Shown: positions 1 through 11,608, counted from the stretch's first letter. The stretch is DNA of 64,000 bases from Symsagittifera roscoffensis (GCF_963678635.1 NC_087070.1:49519467-49583466), one strand, 5' to 3'. Translations and numbers: made by a program. Notes: a model not told the origin generated them from the letters alone.

Positions 1-57
1 GGGGGGAGAGGGGTTGGGGAAATTGGAAAAGAGTAGGATTTTGTGTGTTTTTAATAG

Positions 58-249
58 GAAAGTGTACATGGCAAGACCCAATTCAAAGGACCAGGTTGAG
101 ACCCTGGCACTGTGGGCGAAGAGCAAGGGCGTTCCCAAGGACATCAATGGGGTGTGGCTGGGCTACATCAAACAAGTTCTGGTTCTGCAGGCAGAACAGA
201 ACAATAATGTGCCAGAGGAGAGAATCCACTTGAGACGAACCGGTTTCGG
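58..249 (+). CDS. C-type lectin domain gene, internal exon (N-terminal half of the CTLD)
   Basis: This 64-codon exon looks like the alpha-2 and WIGL region of a C-type lectin domain. After KVYMARPNSKDQ comes an amphipathic stretch ending in LALWAKSKGV and then WLGY, which matches the family pattern (acidic or S/N-rich loop, helix, W-I/L-G). The upstream boundary is a T-rich tract ending in AG at 56-57. The downstream boundary is CGG|GTAATC with the donor at 250-251. Both edges fall after the second base of a codon (phase 2), as does the next exon at 10705, so the reading frame joins cleanly across the intron. Earlier exons (signal peptide, first CTLD cysteine) lie outside the window. Proteins of this family are usually secreted or membrane-bound carbohydrate or protein binders. 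The ligand cannot be told here. The exon call is from sequence; the family call rests on motif recognition. Confidence 0.72.
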
Positions 250-2634
250 GTAATCGCCCTCTTATTTTACCCATCTAAACTTCACATTAGGAGAGAATAA
301 AACTAGGTATTTTTGACCAGTTGCGCACGCATGAATTCTTCCAGTTTTTAGGTCGACAAAGTTGATTTTTTAACCTCGTTGATACATGAAACACACAAAA
401 AAAATTTTGAGAAAAGTTTGACTAACACAATGTAGAAATAACTATTTTTTTTTCGAAAGTTATTTTGCCGATAGAAGCAAGAGCGGTACAATCGCCATCT
501 TATATAATTTTCATCCTTCGATTTCATCCAAAGTTCGCCCTTCAGGAAAAACTGAAATATAGGAGCTTTTACTTCAAACTATAAAAAATTAGTTGAGAAA
601 CTTCAAAAACAAAAAAAAATTAATCAGAAAGAGTCATCTCCGTTTTTGCAGCAGACTAGAATACCGGAAACTTTCTTTTTTCATAGTTGTTTCGGCTCTT
701 TTTCGTTTCCCCCCCCCCCCTCCCCACCTCACACGACCACTATTTTTATGGTGTAACGAGTAAGTAGTTTTACAAGGTTAATTATGAAGACTAAATATGT
801 TTGACCCAGCCTAATTAGTCCACATGCCAATTTTCATAACGATCGGACAATGAGAACAGTAACTTTACTAGAAAAAAATTGCTGGTGGAGGGTAAAAGGA
901 AAAAGAGCCGTTGTTTCATGTGTTAAATGGAAGAACCCGTCACGTTACGATGTAAATTAAATGTGGAGTGATAGTGGAAAAGAGCCCGGAACTCTCAAAA
1001 GCAAAATTCAACTATTCAATTTAAGAGTTTTAACAATCACGTGCATTTTGGATATTAGCTAGGTTGAAAAAATCTGTCAAGTTCATCATACGAGGCTATT
1101 TATCAGGATTGATCACAATTCTTATTTAGCTGATCTTCAAAAAAGTTCAACTGAAGATTTATAGAGAAAAACTTGTCTGTTTGTGTAGAAAAATTTGATA
1201 AAAACTCAAATTTCAGTATCATAAGATAGAAAGATAATAACCATGGGAAGAAATAACAAAACTTGCGAAAAGAAAATTTTGGGTGGTTTAAAAAACAATT
1301 TTAAGCTTTTTATGAATTTCATGGACCTCCAAAATATTTGTTAAGAGCTTTAAAACTGTATTTAAAATTTCTAGAAAAAGTTTTGAACACAATTAATTTT
1401 CCCTGAACACGTTTAAGTAGATATGAAATGAGAGATTTTTTGTAGAATAAACAACCGGGGTTTCTAGAAAAACAGTAATTTTTGCCAAAAAGTATGGTCT
1501 GCTGATCTTTGAAATTAAGGAGATCTCATAGATGATATTTATTTTTATTTTCAAACTTTTTGAAAAAAAAAAACGTATTTCTTCAATGCAATAACAGTTT
1601 TTTTAGCACTTAGCATTAGCGACAAAAATACGGCTTTACTCACGGTAATACGGAGTATTCTCTCAGTTTACTCAGAGGCAAAGAAATATCAAAAACCTCT
1701 TACAAAGTGAAAAATGTGTTTAAATGATATTGCTTGTTAGGCAAAAACTTTCAAAGTAGCATTTTAATTTTTTTGTAGATTTATCAATTCAAAAAAGTTG
1801 GTTCAGATACTTTGAAGGGTAATCAGACTTACGAAGAATCCACCATATTTTCTCACTACATTTTCAGGTATCTGCAGTAGCTGTTTCTCAAAAATTCCAT
1901 TTGAATATATAAAAAAAATTTTTTTCAAATTGTTTCATATGAGATTGTTTCATACATCAATTTGAAGTTAGAAAATGCAATGAAAAAAACTGGTACCACG
2001 CATTAGCTATCCCACCTTGGACAAATAACCAGCCGTATCAGCCAAATACTGTCAAAAATTTTTCTTCCGAATCATTCAAATGAGCATAAGTGAAACTAAG
2101 TTCCAAAAAACGACAAAGTCTGTTGAATAAAATAAAACCATTACGAAAAGATGGGAAATTCTCGCAAAACAACGAACAAAAATGCCAAATTGGTTTTTTG
2201 TGCTACCAAAACAAAACAAAATCAAGTACAATATCATTTTAAATTTGTGCACTGAATCCAATTTTTTCACATTGAAAAAAGACACAACTGGTCTGAAATA
2301 ATAACAAATGTCCAAAACATAATATTTTCGAATTTCAGATCAAAAACAAGACAGACCATTAGTGTCTGGGCAGAACCCTGAATGTTCCGAGGGTATTTTT
2401 ATTTTCGGAAATTGAATTTGCATCAAAATATTGGTAAGTAGGTGAAGAATGAAGCGACAATGACTTTTTGATTAAAAACTTTTTGAGGATCCTTTCTCAT
2501 ATGCAAAATGATTTACTTGAATAGCTCAAATTGAATTAATCTTTGAGCTGGATTCTTTCGCCGCAATGGCAGGGCGCTTGTCATCTATCCGAATATCTCA
2601 GCCATCTTAAGTTATTCATGTTACTAAACATTTA

Positions 2635-2876
2635 TGTTGGGCCTTGAAGGCCAATAATATGTGGTGACATTCGCAAACCACTGAAGCTGTTGAGACCTCA
2701 CGCAAATAGCGAGAGGTCTGTCTACAAACTGTAACATTAAGAACGAGTTGACAATAAACCTTAACCCGCCGTGTTTTTATACAATCGAGTACAATTGACA
2801 CCCATTGATTAAATACTCCAAAGAGATTACACCAAGAGATGCGAGATTTGAGCGGGAAGAGGATACAATTATAACA
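2635..2876 (+). repeat. 5' LTR of element A
   Basis: This 242-bp LTR begins TGTTGGGCCTTGAAGG and ends ATAACA just before the PBS. It shares blocks with 9241-9472, for example GAAGCTGTT, AGCGAGAGGT.TGTCT, AACGAGTTGACAA and CAATTGACACC, at clearly lower identity than a young pair. Confidence 0.75.
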
Positions 2877-3800
2877 TGGCGCAGCAAGAATACAACCCAA
2901 AGACTCTGTCAAAATTTAGGCTGTTTTAGCTTAAACACACGACAGAAACACCAGTAAAATTGTCAAAATGGGTTGCAGGATTACAAATGGCGGTGTTTGC
3001 CGAAGAAAGTATCGACATTTGGGAGTTACTGCGTCAGAGACCCCTGACGCCACACCGACCGCCTTCAACCATCCTCGAAGACCAGGCGAAAGCACAAAAG
3101 AGAGACAGTAAGTGCAGAAACCAGGATAAGATAAAACACACGAGAACGAGAGACAACTAATAGATAGTTAAAAGACAACTAAGGAATACGATGCGGAACA
3201 ATTCCAACGGGATGATGCAGAGATATGCGCAAAAAGACAATGTCGACCAGGTATTTGTGAATGGCGCTGGAAAATACACTCGCCACAGAAAATATCAATG
3301 CACTTGACCTATACATTTTGATCTGTAGAGTATAGAAAAAGGATTAATCCTTGGAACAATTCCACGCGGAACTGGTGCAGTTGCACTAATAATCAGATTG
3401 CGGTGAAAGAGAAGATGATGGAGTGAGGGATATTTTAATGCGCATATGCTTAAGGGAAAAAGTCACGGAAGAACTCTTAGCAGAAACTAGACACCACAAG
3501 AGGTACATGAGTACACGATCAACCAAGAAAAAACGAATAGAGCATAACAAAACGAAAAAAAATTGCAATCAAGGACAATCAGCTCCTCGGAAATCACAAT
3601 AGCAACATGCAAGAACCAGTTAGGTTCATAATCCAACAGCGAAACAAGCCAACGTTCGGCACGGGGCAGTGGACGAGGAAAAACCCCAGGTTCTCAAAAC
3701 AGAAAGCAAAACCAACAGGGTCATCAACTACCATGTTGTAGCCATCAACTACAAGCACTGCTGCATATTCGGTAAAACTTGTTCAGCAGTTTATCTTTAA
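2876..3800 (+). pseudogene. gag remnant of element A
   Basis: An ATG at 2876-2878 overlaps the last LTR base and the PBS and starts M-A-Q-Q-E-Y-N-P. The frame has a TAG after about 17 codons. It then continues, still in phase, into SKWVAGLQMAVFAEES and IDIWELLRQRP at about 2960-3060, the N-terminal gag motif (W..W, Ak/Ae-d-s-I ... LL) also seen in the other element. Around 3730-3850 a cysteine/histidine-poor remnant resembles the zinc-knuckle region. Stops and shifts prevent any full product. Confidence 0.65.
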
Positions 3801-5328
3801 AAAAGCCCCACAAAAGTCAAAATTTATTTAAATTGCATCAGAAGGGAACTTTTACAAAAACTTGCTGGACAACAGTTGTCAACTACGTCGAAAAACGAGA
3901 AAAAACATGCAGAATTACAACAAGACCAGCTTGAGGACAACATAGACTCTGTTGCATTCGCAAAATTCACGACCATAAGCTGGCGGAAGACCATACAACA
4001 AAACAAATATACAATCATGACTAGCAACGTAGAATTCAACTCAAAAAAGCAGTAGTGAATACAGAACATACAGAAGCAAAGTGCAAGAAAATCAATACAT
4101 GGTTGGGTTGCACTAAATCTGAAGAATTAAGTACTATTCATACTGCATTTGACTCCTCACGCTTTACCGTAACGGGAAGTTGACTCGGCGGGCTGTTCTA
4201 AATTGAGTCCTTCCGCGCTGTAAAAAATTGGGCTCCGCCGGATACATGCTAATGCGCGATATCTTACGGCAATGCGGTTATGTTTTAGGCAACTTAGGAC
4301 TGCGTCATGGGACTCAGTTTTTTATTTTAGGCGGAAATTAAAAAGGTTAAATTATTCGAAACGGTTGACATCCCACTCTGATTGGGTTAAATTGATGAAA
4401 CATTCGGTGTAAAATATCTGCCTGAAAGTCGAGAAAACTAAGCAGCCCTGTAAAATGAACATTCCCATTGAAAAATTTTTGACCTTCCCCCGGAGTGAAA
4501 TATTGCAAAACAAAAACTGCAACGTCGGAAATTTAAGAATGAAAAACAGAGTGGATGGTTTTGACAAAATAATTGAGCTAACTTGGTGAGTATTTGTTAT
4601 CTTTGTTTTACGATCTCCCACTTTTGGCCTCGTTATTTCAAATGATGATTTTTTTCCTTAATTCCAATCAATTCAAAGGTTAGGAATTGTTTTCTGTTTC
4701 CCCATTTCAAAAAATGATTGTTATCTTATTCAAAAGCAATTAGGTGACTAAAATAGCTGATTCAATGCCAATTTTAACCGATGAAATTTTTATCCTTCAC
4801 CGACAAATTAGTGGGGGGGGGGGGGGATACTTTTTCATTATCAATTTCAAACGATGACTTTTTTCTCATTTCTAAAAAAATTAGTGGCTAAAATTGATTT
4901 CTCATTCCCCATTCCAATCGATAAATGTTTTTTCATTCCAAAAAAATTTAGTGGCTAAAAAAAACTCACGGTGGTATATTGAAAGCTATGGTACCAAACT
5001 GACCATTTTCTGGTTCAAGGCGGCCACTGACTTCTAACCACACTCTTCTAAGCAAATAAATCCAAAAACTAGGGCAACAAAAAGAATAAAATGAGAAAAA
5101 ATAAGCAAAAAAAAAATGATTAGAGATAGATAATTAAGCAAGTGAAACAGTAAATTAGATTTACAAATTCGGCACTAACTATTGATGTTTGAAGCCAGCA
5201 TTGCTCACGAAAAGGAGCGCACAAACCACATAATGAAGACGCAGCCCATTAAATCGCATGCTACAAGGGAGTCAACATCGAACGCCTGAAGATTGGTCAT
5301 AGCGATTGTAACGGGATAGAGGACAATG

Positions 5329-5414
5329 TAGTCAGTACCACTCATGAGGGTAGATGACAAACGAGCAAGTATAGTCAGTACCACTCATGAGGGTAGATGA
5401 CAAACGAGCAAGTA
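5329..5414 (+). repeat. 43-bp exact tandem duplication
   Basis: Two identical 43-bp units (5329-5371 and 5372-5414) are followed by the first bases of a third. Each unit contains GTAGATGACAAACGAGCAAG, the counterpart of the V-D-D-K-R-A-S segment after the protease in the element at 18417. A 43-bp unit shifts the frame. Confidence 0.9.
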
Positions 5415-5659
5415 TAGTCAGACAAAAAACTCACAGAAAATTGGCATCAATTTGCAACAAGAAAATTTAAAACACTATGTGGTACTAAGCATTGAATCAG
5501 AGAATGAGTCCGACCAAAATATGGCAATTTTGGACAAGATGACAAAACAATATGGTCCAAACAAAAATTTAAAAAAAACAAATGTACAACAAATGGTTAG
5601 AAGGGTAATCAATCACTTACAGGAGAGAGAAGAACAAAAAATCAGCCCTTTCATGGACC

Positions 5660-7075
5660 AGGAAAAATGAAAAAAAATCATAAGAAACAGTGATAAATAA
5701 ACTGTTAGCTCAGTTGTAGCTACCTTGGAAAACGATCGATCGGTCATTTTGGCACTGGATTCAAACCAGATCAACAAATGCTTTCATTTCAGATGCCAAA
5801 CTTTGAAACATTGCCGGACAATATTTCAAACTTTGACAATTAGGATACTTGGACCGTAAAAACTTTTTTTCGACGATGGACATAAGATACGCATACACAC
5901 AAGCAATTTTGTTAAACCAGAGAAAAATGCAACTTTGATCTGGTTCGGAGCAAAGCCAAGAGATTATATCAGTTGCTAACGGGAATTAACGGAGTGATGA
6001 ATATGCCGAACTTCAAAAATCAATCGATCTTACGCTAACAATGGGTAAATACTAGTGATGACAAAAAAAATTTCCTAAAAAGAGGTGGTCCTCAAATTCT
6101 TATTGAATCTTCAAGAAACAGAGAACCTGGCTAAATACTGACGTATGTACCAAATTGCGTGAAAACAAGTCAAAAGGTTGAGGTTTACCGTCATTGCAAA
6201 AAAGATTTGACTAAAATTAAAGAAAACCAAAACGGTGGAAAAACTAAACTCCCAAAAAACTTACAACAATTGAAAATTTCATAGGATCAATACACCAACT
6301 GTTCTTATTTGCCATAACCTGACCGCAAAAACAACCGCATTAGACCACTACTGAAACACTACCAGAAAAACACTACCAGAATGTCTAGAAAGCCACAAAA
6401 AAAATTAGTAACCGATGTTACAGAAAACAGTATTTTTGCTCAAAGTTTCGATACCAGGCTTGTATGCGATGGACAGACATCATGACTACGAGCGGCATTG
6501 GAACGATACTTCCTGAAACCTGAAGGATGGGTATAAGTATCGAATGCATCAATTCTTTTGAACTCACATGAGGAGAAAACTAAACGAACATGCTTGAGCT
6601 ATTAAGAGTAATTTGGTCGGTGAAATACTTTGAATACTACCGTTACGGTTAAGCATACACAATATTTACCGGTCATGAAGCCCTTTTAAGTGCATTGAAC
6701 GAGTCGGAAATGACGAAAACAGATCAATCGATTCTAACAAGAAAGATTGGTAGATTATTACCCTTCATTTCCGATATCAAACATCTAGAAGTTAAAAAAT
6801 GGGACTGATTGACTTATTATCAAGAAATCCAGTCCGCGCGGCGCTAACAGCCAGCAATTATTATAAAGAAAGTGTACAGAAGTTGCTAAGATCAAAAACA
6901 GAAAACTTAGACAACATATTGCTCAGCGGACTAGCCAATAGGAATCAAGCACCAAAGTGTTTAAATGACAGTCAAAAAGAACGCCGTACACAAATTGACT
7001 CCGTTCTAAACTTGCATTCGGAAACATTACTGTCAGAATTTGCTGACAAAATTCACATTATGAAAAACTAAAAGA
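5660..7075 (+). pseudogene. RT and RNase H remnant of element A
   Basis: Scattered over several frames are recognisable pieces: an A-L-D-S-N-Q-I-N-K segment at about 5745-5790, Q-M-P-N-F-E-T-L then D-I-R-Y-A-Y-T-Q (about 5790-5910), both RT motifs, then L-R-P-L-L-K-like connection sequence near 6340, an RNase H V-C-D start near 6460, and L-I-D-L-L-S-R-N-P-V at 6799-6840, the end of RNase H. The stretch 6799-7071 is an open 90-codon piece covering the region after RNase H. Many stops and shifts show it is dead. Confidence 0.7.
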
Positions 7076-7149
7076 ATGAGTCAAAATAGGAAAATCATTT
7101 CTTTCTTATCATGGAACGATAAAAATTGAAGAATAACACACCCAATAAA

Positions 7150-8995
7150 CAGGCGGCGAAGCGTCCATGAACGGACAACAAAGTACCCATCACACTTTCA
7201 ACCAGGAAACAGTAAGTAGGAACAGGAAAAAAGTTAAAATCACCAAAAGAGTGGGAACACAAAAACAACAGCGCTCAAACATTCACATAGTCACAAACAT
7301 TCGAAACACAAATACTGGAAATACAGAAGAGGAATCCGGATCGATCTTGAGATAAATTGTCCCAAAGAAGCCCTCTTGAAATGGACACACACCAACTGGT
7401 CTTAGCCATAGACAAGGAGTTAGTACCACCAAAAGAGCACAATCCAGGGCGCTTGACAGAGGAGGAGGACGCATCACTTGGTCGGAAAAAGCTGAACAAA
7501 AGGTTTGAACATAAGTTCACAAAAGTGAGGACACAGAAGAATATAACCTGAGACCACTGGTGCCCGAGTCGAGATTTTTCACCTAATTTGAAGCAAGATT
7601 TGAGCGGTTTGAGCGGTTTTTTTAGACAATACGCTCAAAATCTTGCTTCAAAATGAGCGGTTTGAGCGGTTTTTGAACGGTTTTATCTAAAAAAAAAACC
7701 GCTCAAACCGCTCAAATCTTGCTGAAAAACCGCTCAAACCGCTCATATCTTGAGCGGTTTTTGAGCGGGATCTCGACCCGGGTGCATTTCTTGAAAGAGC
7801 GGGACTGAGAATATTGTGTGCGCCACCGTTTTGTGTCCGCGTTTTGTGTCCGCGACAGTTTTTTGAACATAAATGGATGAATGGTTAACCCAAATCACCT
7901 GCGAGACACAGTGCTGGAAAATATTTATACTTTGAATGCGTCAAGCTGCAAGGACTGCCGAGAACAAGACAAAAATCTAGAGAGATCTCAAATCACATAG
8001 GATCAAAGACACAATAAAAACTATCGGTCCGAGCATGAAGTGCAAATAGAAGCAGAGCTTCAAAAAACAATTATCCAGAAAAGGTCAATCCAGATGATGA
8101 CTAGCAAGAGAGTTAAGAAATGGAAAACCCGGCAGAGGCACTGACTTATCCAATATTCGTCGAGACACCAGAAGGGGAGTTAGAAAGAACAAAAACCACA
8201 GAGCCAGCAACAGAACAGTAATTGGAACAGGGCACCAATAAAACAACTGAAAAAATACAAATAGACGCCGCGAAAAGAAACCAACTGCGACAGGGTACCC
8301 AATAAAGAAGGGAGCAACAAAGAGAAGAAGACAAGTGGAATGGAACAACAAACAGTTGTCGAGAAACAAGCCCAGCTGCAGAGAAGACAACATCCAAAGT
8401 GGGCTTGCGGCATCCCGAAACCTAAAAGAAGGGTCAAATTCAACGTACAAGAGTCTTCAACAACAGACTCCGGGATAACATCAACATCGGAGAACTTGGC
8501 AGTACTGGAACCTTCGTTTCGCAAAAAGCAAGATTTCAAGTAGACGCCACCCCAGCAAGAACGTCGACAAGAACAAGGACTGGAACCCTGGCCTCAAAAA
8601 TTGGTAGCCCTGAAACAATCATGACTGTAGAAAAAGAAAACAAGAAGACCCTAGCACAACGCAGAACAAAATGGGCGAACGGATAAATCTGATATGGAGG
8701 CCTGCCTGAAATTTTCGAAAAACTGAAACGGGAGAAAACTAAACCGGAGATCGAAAGAGCTATTGAATACGTCAAGATATCCTAGCGAATCCAGCGGGCA
8801 GGAAACGGCACTAATAGCCAATCAAATCCAGTTGAAGAGCCCAGAAGACCAACAAGAAAGAAACAAGAAAGAGTCACCAGAGACCAGGCCAAACCACGGG
8901 GACCCTGACAAATTAGAAGGCGAAAAAATTGACAACAAGGAAAAGGAATTTAATCCAAAAAAAAGATCAAAGAGAGAAGAAAAGAAGTGAATGAA
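7150..8995 (+). pseudogene. Post-RNase H/integrase tail remnant of element A
   Basis: Several short open pieces (7167-7355, 7357-7551, 8340-8543, 8763-8990) are rich in K, E, Q, S and T. They sit where the other element has its post-integrase tail. One holds L-T-E-E-E-D-A-S-L, which may match the D-T-S-D-E-E-F part there. I see no integrase DDE core here. The long open frames on the opposite strand at 8085-8540 are shadows of this composition. A foldback repeat interrupts the region at 7559-7784. Confidence 0.4.
7559..7784. mobile_element. GAGCGGTTT foldback element inside element A
   Basis: The ends are inverted: CGAGTCGAGAT on the left and ATCTCGACCCG on the right, one mismatch apart, with GGTGC on both sides as a possible 5-bp target duplication. 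The inside is built from GAGCGGTTT units in both orientations (GAGCGGTTTGAGCGG and CCGCTCAAACCGCTC), plus GAAGCAAGATTTGAG and its complement, so it can fold into several hairpins. No protein is coded. Confidence 0.6.
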
Positions 8996-9060
8996 GGAGG
9001 AGTATGACTCCTTATTTAAAATTGTTTGAAACTCAATTTAATGAGGAGCGGCCAGAGTAT

Positions 9061-9379
9061 GTCAGTGGATTAAAGTTTTTTGTCAACTCGTTGTTAAGGT
9101 TAGAAATCGAAGACAAATCGAAGAAGTTAAACGTTGAGCAACATCATTTACTTAGGATGGCTTATGCATAAAAATGTATAGATAACACACACATTCTTAT
9201 GCATAAGCCATCCTAAGTAAATGATGTTGCTCAACGTTTAACTTCGGCCTTGAATGCCATTTAATGAGGAGTCATTTGCGTCTCCAGTGAAGCTGTTATG
9301 ACTTCATGTAATAAGCGAGAGGTTTGTCTTCGCTTTCTAACCTTAACAACGAGTTGACAAAAAACTTTAATCCACTGAC
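9061..9379. repeat. Large palindrome at the 3' LTR of element A
   Basis: The inner arms 9123-9171 and 9197-9245 are perfect 49-bp reverse complements around a 25-nt loop. The outer arms 9061-9106 and 9334-9379 are perfect 46-bp reverse complements, extended by 11 bp with one mismatch. About 77 bp of the right side (9246-9322) has no partner. The right outer arm is LTR sequence, so the left arm is an inverted, internally deleted copy of the LTR border. Confidence 0.92.
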
Positions 9380-9472
9380 ATCGGGTGCAATTGACACCAA
9401 TTGGGTAGATACTCCATGAGGAGAACAACTAGAGTCTCAAGATGCAAGCTAGCTTTAGTTAAAAGTGTAACA
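9241..9472 (+). repeat. 3' LTR of element A
   Basis: This aligns with 2635-2876 from GCCTTGAA near the start to GTAACA at the end (5' LTR: ATAACA). The left edge is approximate because the palindrome overlaps it. Divergence from the 5' LTR is high, which means an old insertion. Confidence 0.65.
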
Positions 9473-9489
9473 TCGCTATTGAAAATAAG

Positions 9490-10080
9490 CCACAGTTGGA
9501 CCAATTTAATTTAAAAAATTGAGCTGAAAACCTCAGTATTTATGAAAGTGAATTAAAAAAAATCCTAGTTGAATTGTCGAAACTTGACTGATGAAATAAC
9601 CACTCCGAGCACAATTTCTTTGGAAGTCGGAATAATTCTGCTGAGACAAACTACCGACAAACTAATTGATTTCAGTCAAATAAAAAGACAGGAAAACAAG
9701 ACTGTGCTATTTGTTAAGTACAAATTGATATTTTTGCATATTGAAAAGATTTAAATAGATCAAACGGCATGCCTCAGTTCAATTTGCAATGAGTTCTAAA
9801 ACGGATTAAAACTCCTACACGTTAATATCACGAGCCCTAATTATCCCAAATTGGTCAAATTGGCAACATTTGAACCCCATAACGTTACGAGAAATGATCA
9901 CAGGTTAAATATATATAAATTTTAAAATTTGAGCTCAGGTCAACAGTAAATTTTAAACGATATTAAAAAAACCAGACCAAAGTTGCTATTTAAAAAGTCA
10001 AAAATTATCGGTTGAGAAAACCAACCGAGAAAAATTTTCCGTCATTTTCTTCGAAATAATAATAAACATTGGATCTCAGC
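9490..10080 (-). repeat. Two degraded Helentron-like repeat fragments
   Basis: Bases 9490-9640 end with CTCCGAGCACAATTT and GTCGGAAT, matching the terminal part of the repeat at 42001-42533. Bases 9775-10080 carry its middle (ACGGATTAAAACTCC, AATTATCCCAAATTGG, ATGATCACAGGT, GAGCTCAGGTCAACA). Both lack full ends. The 61-codon open frame across 9569-9754 lies in this repeat and is not a gene. Confidence 0.65.
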
Positions 10081-10144
10081 TCATTTTTGACTTCTGCTTT
10101 GTTCAAACTTTTTGGGATTCACGGAAATTTCTATGGAATTTAGA

Positions 10145-10566
10145 CAGGGGCGGATCTAGGATTTTCTCGAAGGGGGGATTTTCAAAAAATTTTCTAAATT
10201 TTTGACGATCATTTTTTAGGTCGACCAAATTGGTTTTTCGAGCTCTCCCAAAGCACTGTTTTGCCCCTATTTTGCCAAAAGTTTTTGCGCCGCAGGCAAA
10301 TTTTTGAAAAAACAGTCAAAAAAGCGGTTTTTGGGCACTTTTTGAAAAATTTGGACAAAAAAAAATAGCGTTTTTTTTTGGCGCGCGCTCCCCCTCAAAG
10401 TTAGTATATATTGGCGCCAAAGGCGCCTTTAGAAAAAATTTAGGGTCGGTCGGCCAAAATGGATTTCTGAAAAAGTATCAAAGGGGGACCCGTTGGGTCG
10501 GCAAGGGGTCGAATCCCTGAGAAAGGGTGGCGTCCACCTCCGCCCCCCCCCCAAAATCCGCCCCTG
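10145..10566 (+). mobile_element. hAT-type MITE, complete, 8-bp TSD AATTTAGA
   Basis: This starts CAGGGGCGGATCTAGG and ends ATCCGCCCCTG, with AATTTAGA directly repeated at 10137-10144 and 10567-10574. An 8-bp duplication with CAGGG-type ends is the mark of the hAT superfamily. The inside has a GGCGCCAAAGGCGCC palindrome and runs of C and G, with no open frame. It lies about 140 bp upstream of a lectin exon. Confidence 0.85.
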
Positions 10567-10704
10567 AATTTAGATCATTTACAATGCACAACATAGCTTG
10601 TCTTGGAAGTTATCTGGATTCCATAGACATTTCCCTGCTTCCCATAAATTGTTTGAGTTTGTTAATGCTTGATGTTTATCAAGATTTTTTTTGAAACTTT
10701 CCAG

Positions 10705-10857
10705 ATACTTTGGGGACTATGTGACCTCTCTGCCAATTGCAGAGGATATTTGGCGCAGGGGCCAGCCAAACGACCAGCCCCTTCTGGAGGAGACCTGTGT
10801 TGCCAAGAAGAAACTGCACGCGCGATCTGCGAGGATGAGGGGCGTCGACACATTCAG
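10705..10857 (+). CDS. C-type lectin domain gene, internal exon (long-loop region, QPN motif)
   Basis: This 51-codon exon carries the long-loop part of the CTLD. IWRRGQPNDQ is followed by EETCVAKKK, matching the family pattern W-x2-G-(E/Q)-P-N ... E-x-C-V. The motif is QPN, not the mannose-type EPN or galactose-type QPD, so sugar preference cannot be inferred. The acceptor is TTTCCAG|AT (AG at 10703-10704) and the donor is CATTCAG|GTC (GT at 10858-10859). Both edges are phase 2, so it fits exons 58-249 and 11609-11675. GC content is well above the surrounding intron. No clear Trp-Asn-Asp calcium motif is visible near the end of this exon, so calcium-dependent sugar binding is uncertain. Confidence 0.75.
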
Positions 10858-10860
10858 GTC

Positions 10861-10877
10861 GGGGGGGGGGGGGGGGG
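10861..10877 (+). repeat. G17 tract next to a 5' splice site
   Basis: Seventeen G follow the donor GTC of the lectin exon with no gap. Long G runs are error-prone in assembly, so the exact count is uncertain. Confidence 0.8.
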
Positions 10878-11608
10878 TTACTTTCAGTCCCATGACAGTA
10901 AGATCGAAAATTTAAAATTCAAAATGTTTCAACCAATTAACGTCTTTTAAACGGCATGGGAGCTGAGACAATTTCTTGCTGATTTTTCTCAGACTTCTGA
11001 ATACTGATTTCTGATTGGCAAAAATAATTAGCGGTTATTTCTTCCTTCTGGAATGAGGGGATTCCCCATTCAGTTCATCAAATAGTGAACACATGGAGTG
11101 TCATTTTATTAGCTTGATAATTATCACTCAAATTGACAGCAAAACCGGAGAATTGGGAAAAATCCACACAAGCTATGGTAGTTTTGAGTTTTATCCAAGG
11201 GATAAGTGCAAAAAAGGAAGTATTCGGAAAATTTGGATCATTCATTGACAGTTTTTGAGCGAAAGTCGTTTTAGACCGGAGAATTATTCAAGCGATTAGT
11301 GAAAAAAGCCTAAAATCCGGAAAATTTAACTCTTTTTTTTTGTCATTTTGAACAGTAACTGTTATCCGTCTGTTTCATGGAATATTTTCCTCTAATTTCT
11401 TATCATTTCCTGGGCTAACTGTCGGCGTATTCTAAATCCGGTTAATGGGGGGGGGGTCTCATAGCATACTACCAAAAACGGCATTTTTTTGCCAATTTTT
11501 GTTTTTCTAAAAAATATATACCTTTGTATGATTTAAGTTATTCCGAGAAGGGTTGATGAAGAAAAAAAAAGAGTAAGTTGAGATACTCCTATATGCTTTC
11601 ATTTTTAG

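Larger units (their letters stand above)
2635..9472 (+). mobile_element. Decayed Ty3/gypsy LTR retrotransposon (element A)
   Basis: This is an old LTR element inside the lectin intron. It has diverged 5' and 3' LTRs, a primer-binding site beginning TGGCGCAGC directly after the 5' LTR, and broken gag, protease, RT, RNase H and tail sequences in the right order. The same PBS start and many protein motifs are shared with the better kept element at 18417-24644, but the LTRs do not match that element, so it is a different family. I see no clear target-site duplication. It also carries later changes: a 43-bp tandem duplication, an AT-rich stretch with G14 near 4812, a foldback repeat (7559-7784) and a large palindrome at its 3' LTR. 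Confidence 0.8.
250..10704 (+). other. 10.4 kb CTLD intron packed with transposon remains
   Basis: GT at 250-251 and AG at 10703-10704 bound this intron. Bases 250-2634 hold no gene. A short piece near 2363-2400 with CCCTGAATGTTCCGA resembles the end of the Helentron-like repeat found at 42001, and 711-720 is a C run. The rest is occupied by the decayed Ty3/gypsy element (2635-9472), Helentron-like fragments (9490-10080) and a hAT MITE (10145-10566). Confidence 0.65.

Noticed and set aside
8085-8540. Overlapping minus-strand open frames of 83-121 codons
   Set aside because: They are antisense to the A-rich tail of element A; leucine/serine/phenylalanine richness is the complement of lysine/glutamine-rich coding sequence.
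10490-10520. GGGTCGAATCCC, which resembles a tRNA B box
   Set aside because: It belongs to the hAT MITE; no tRNA fold or A box is present.
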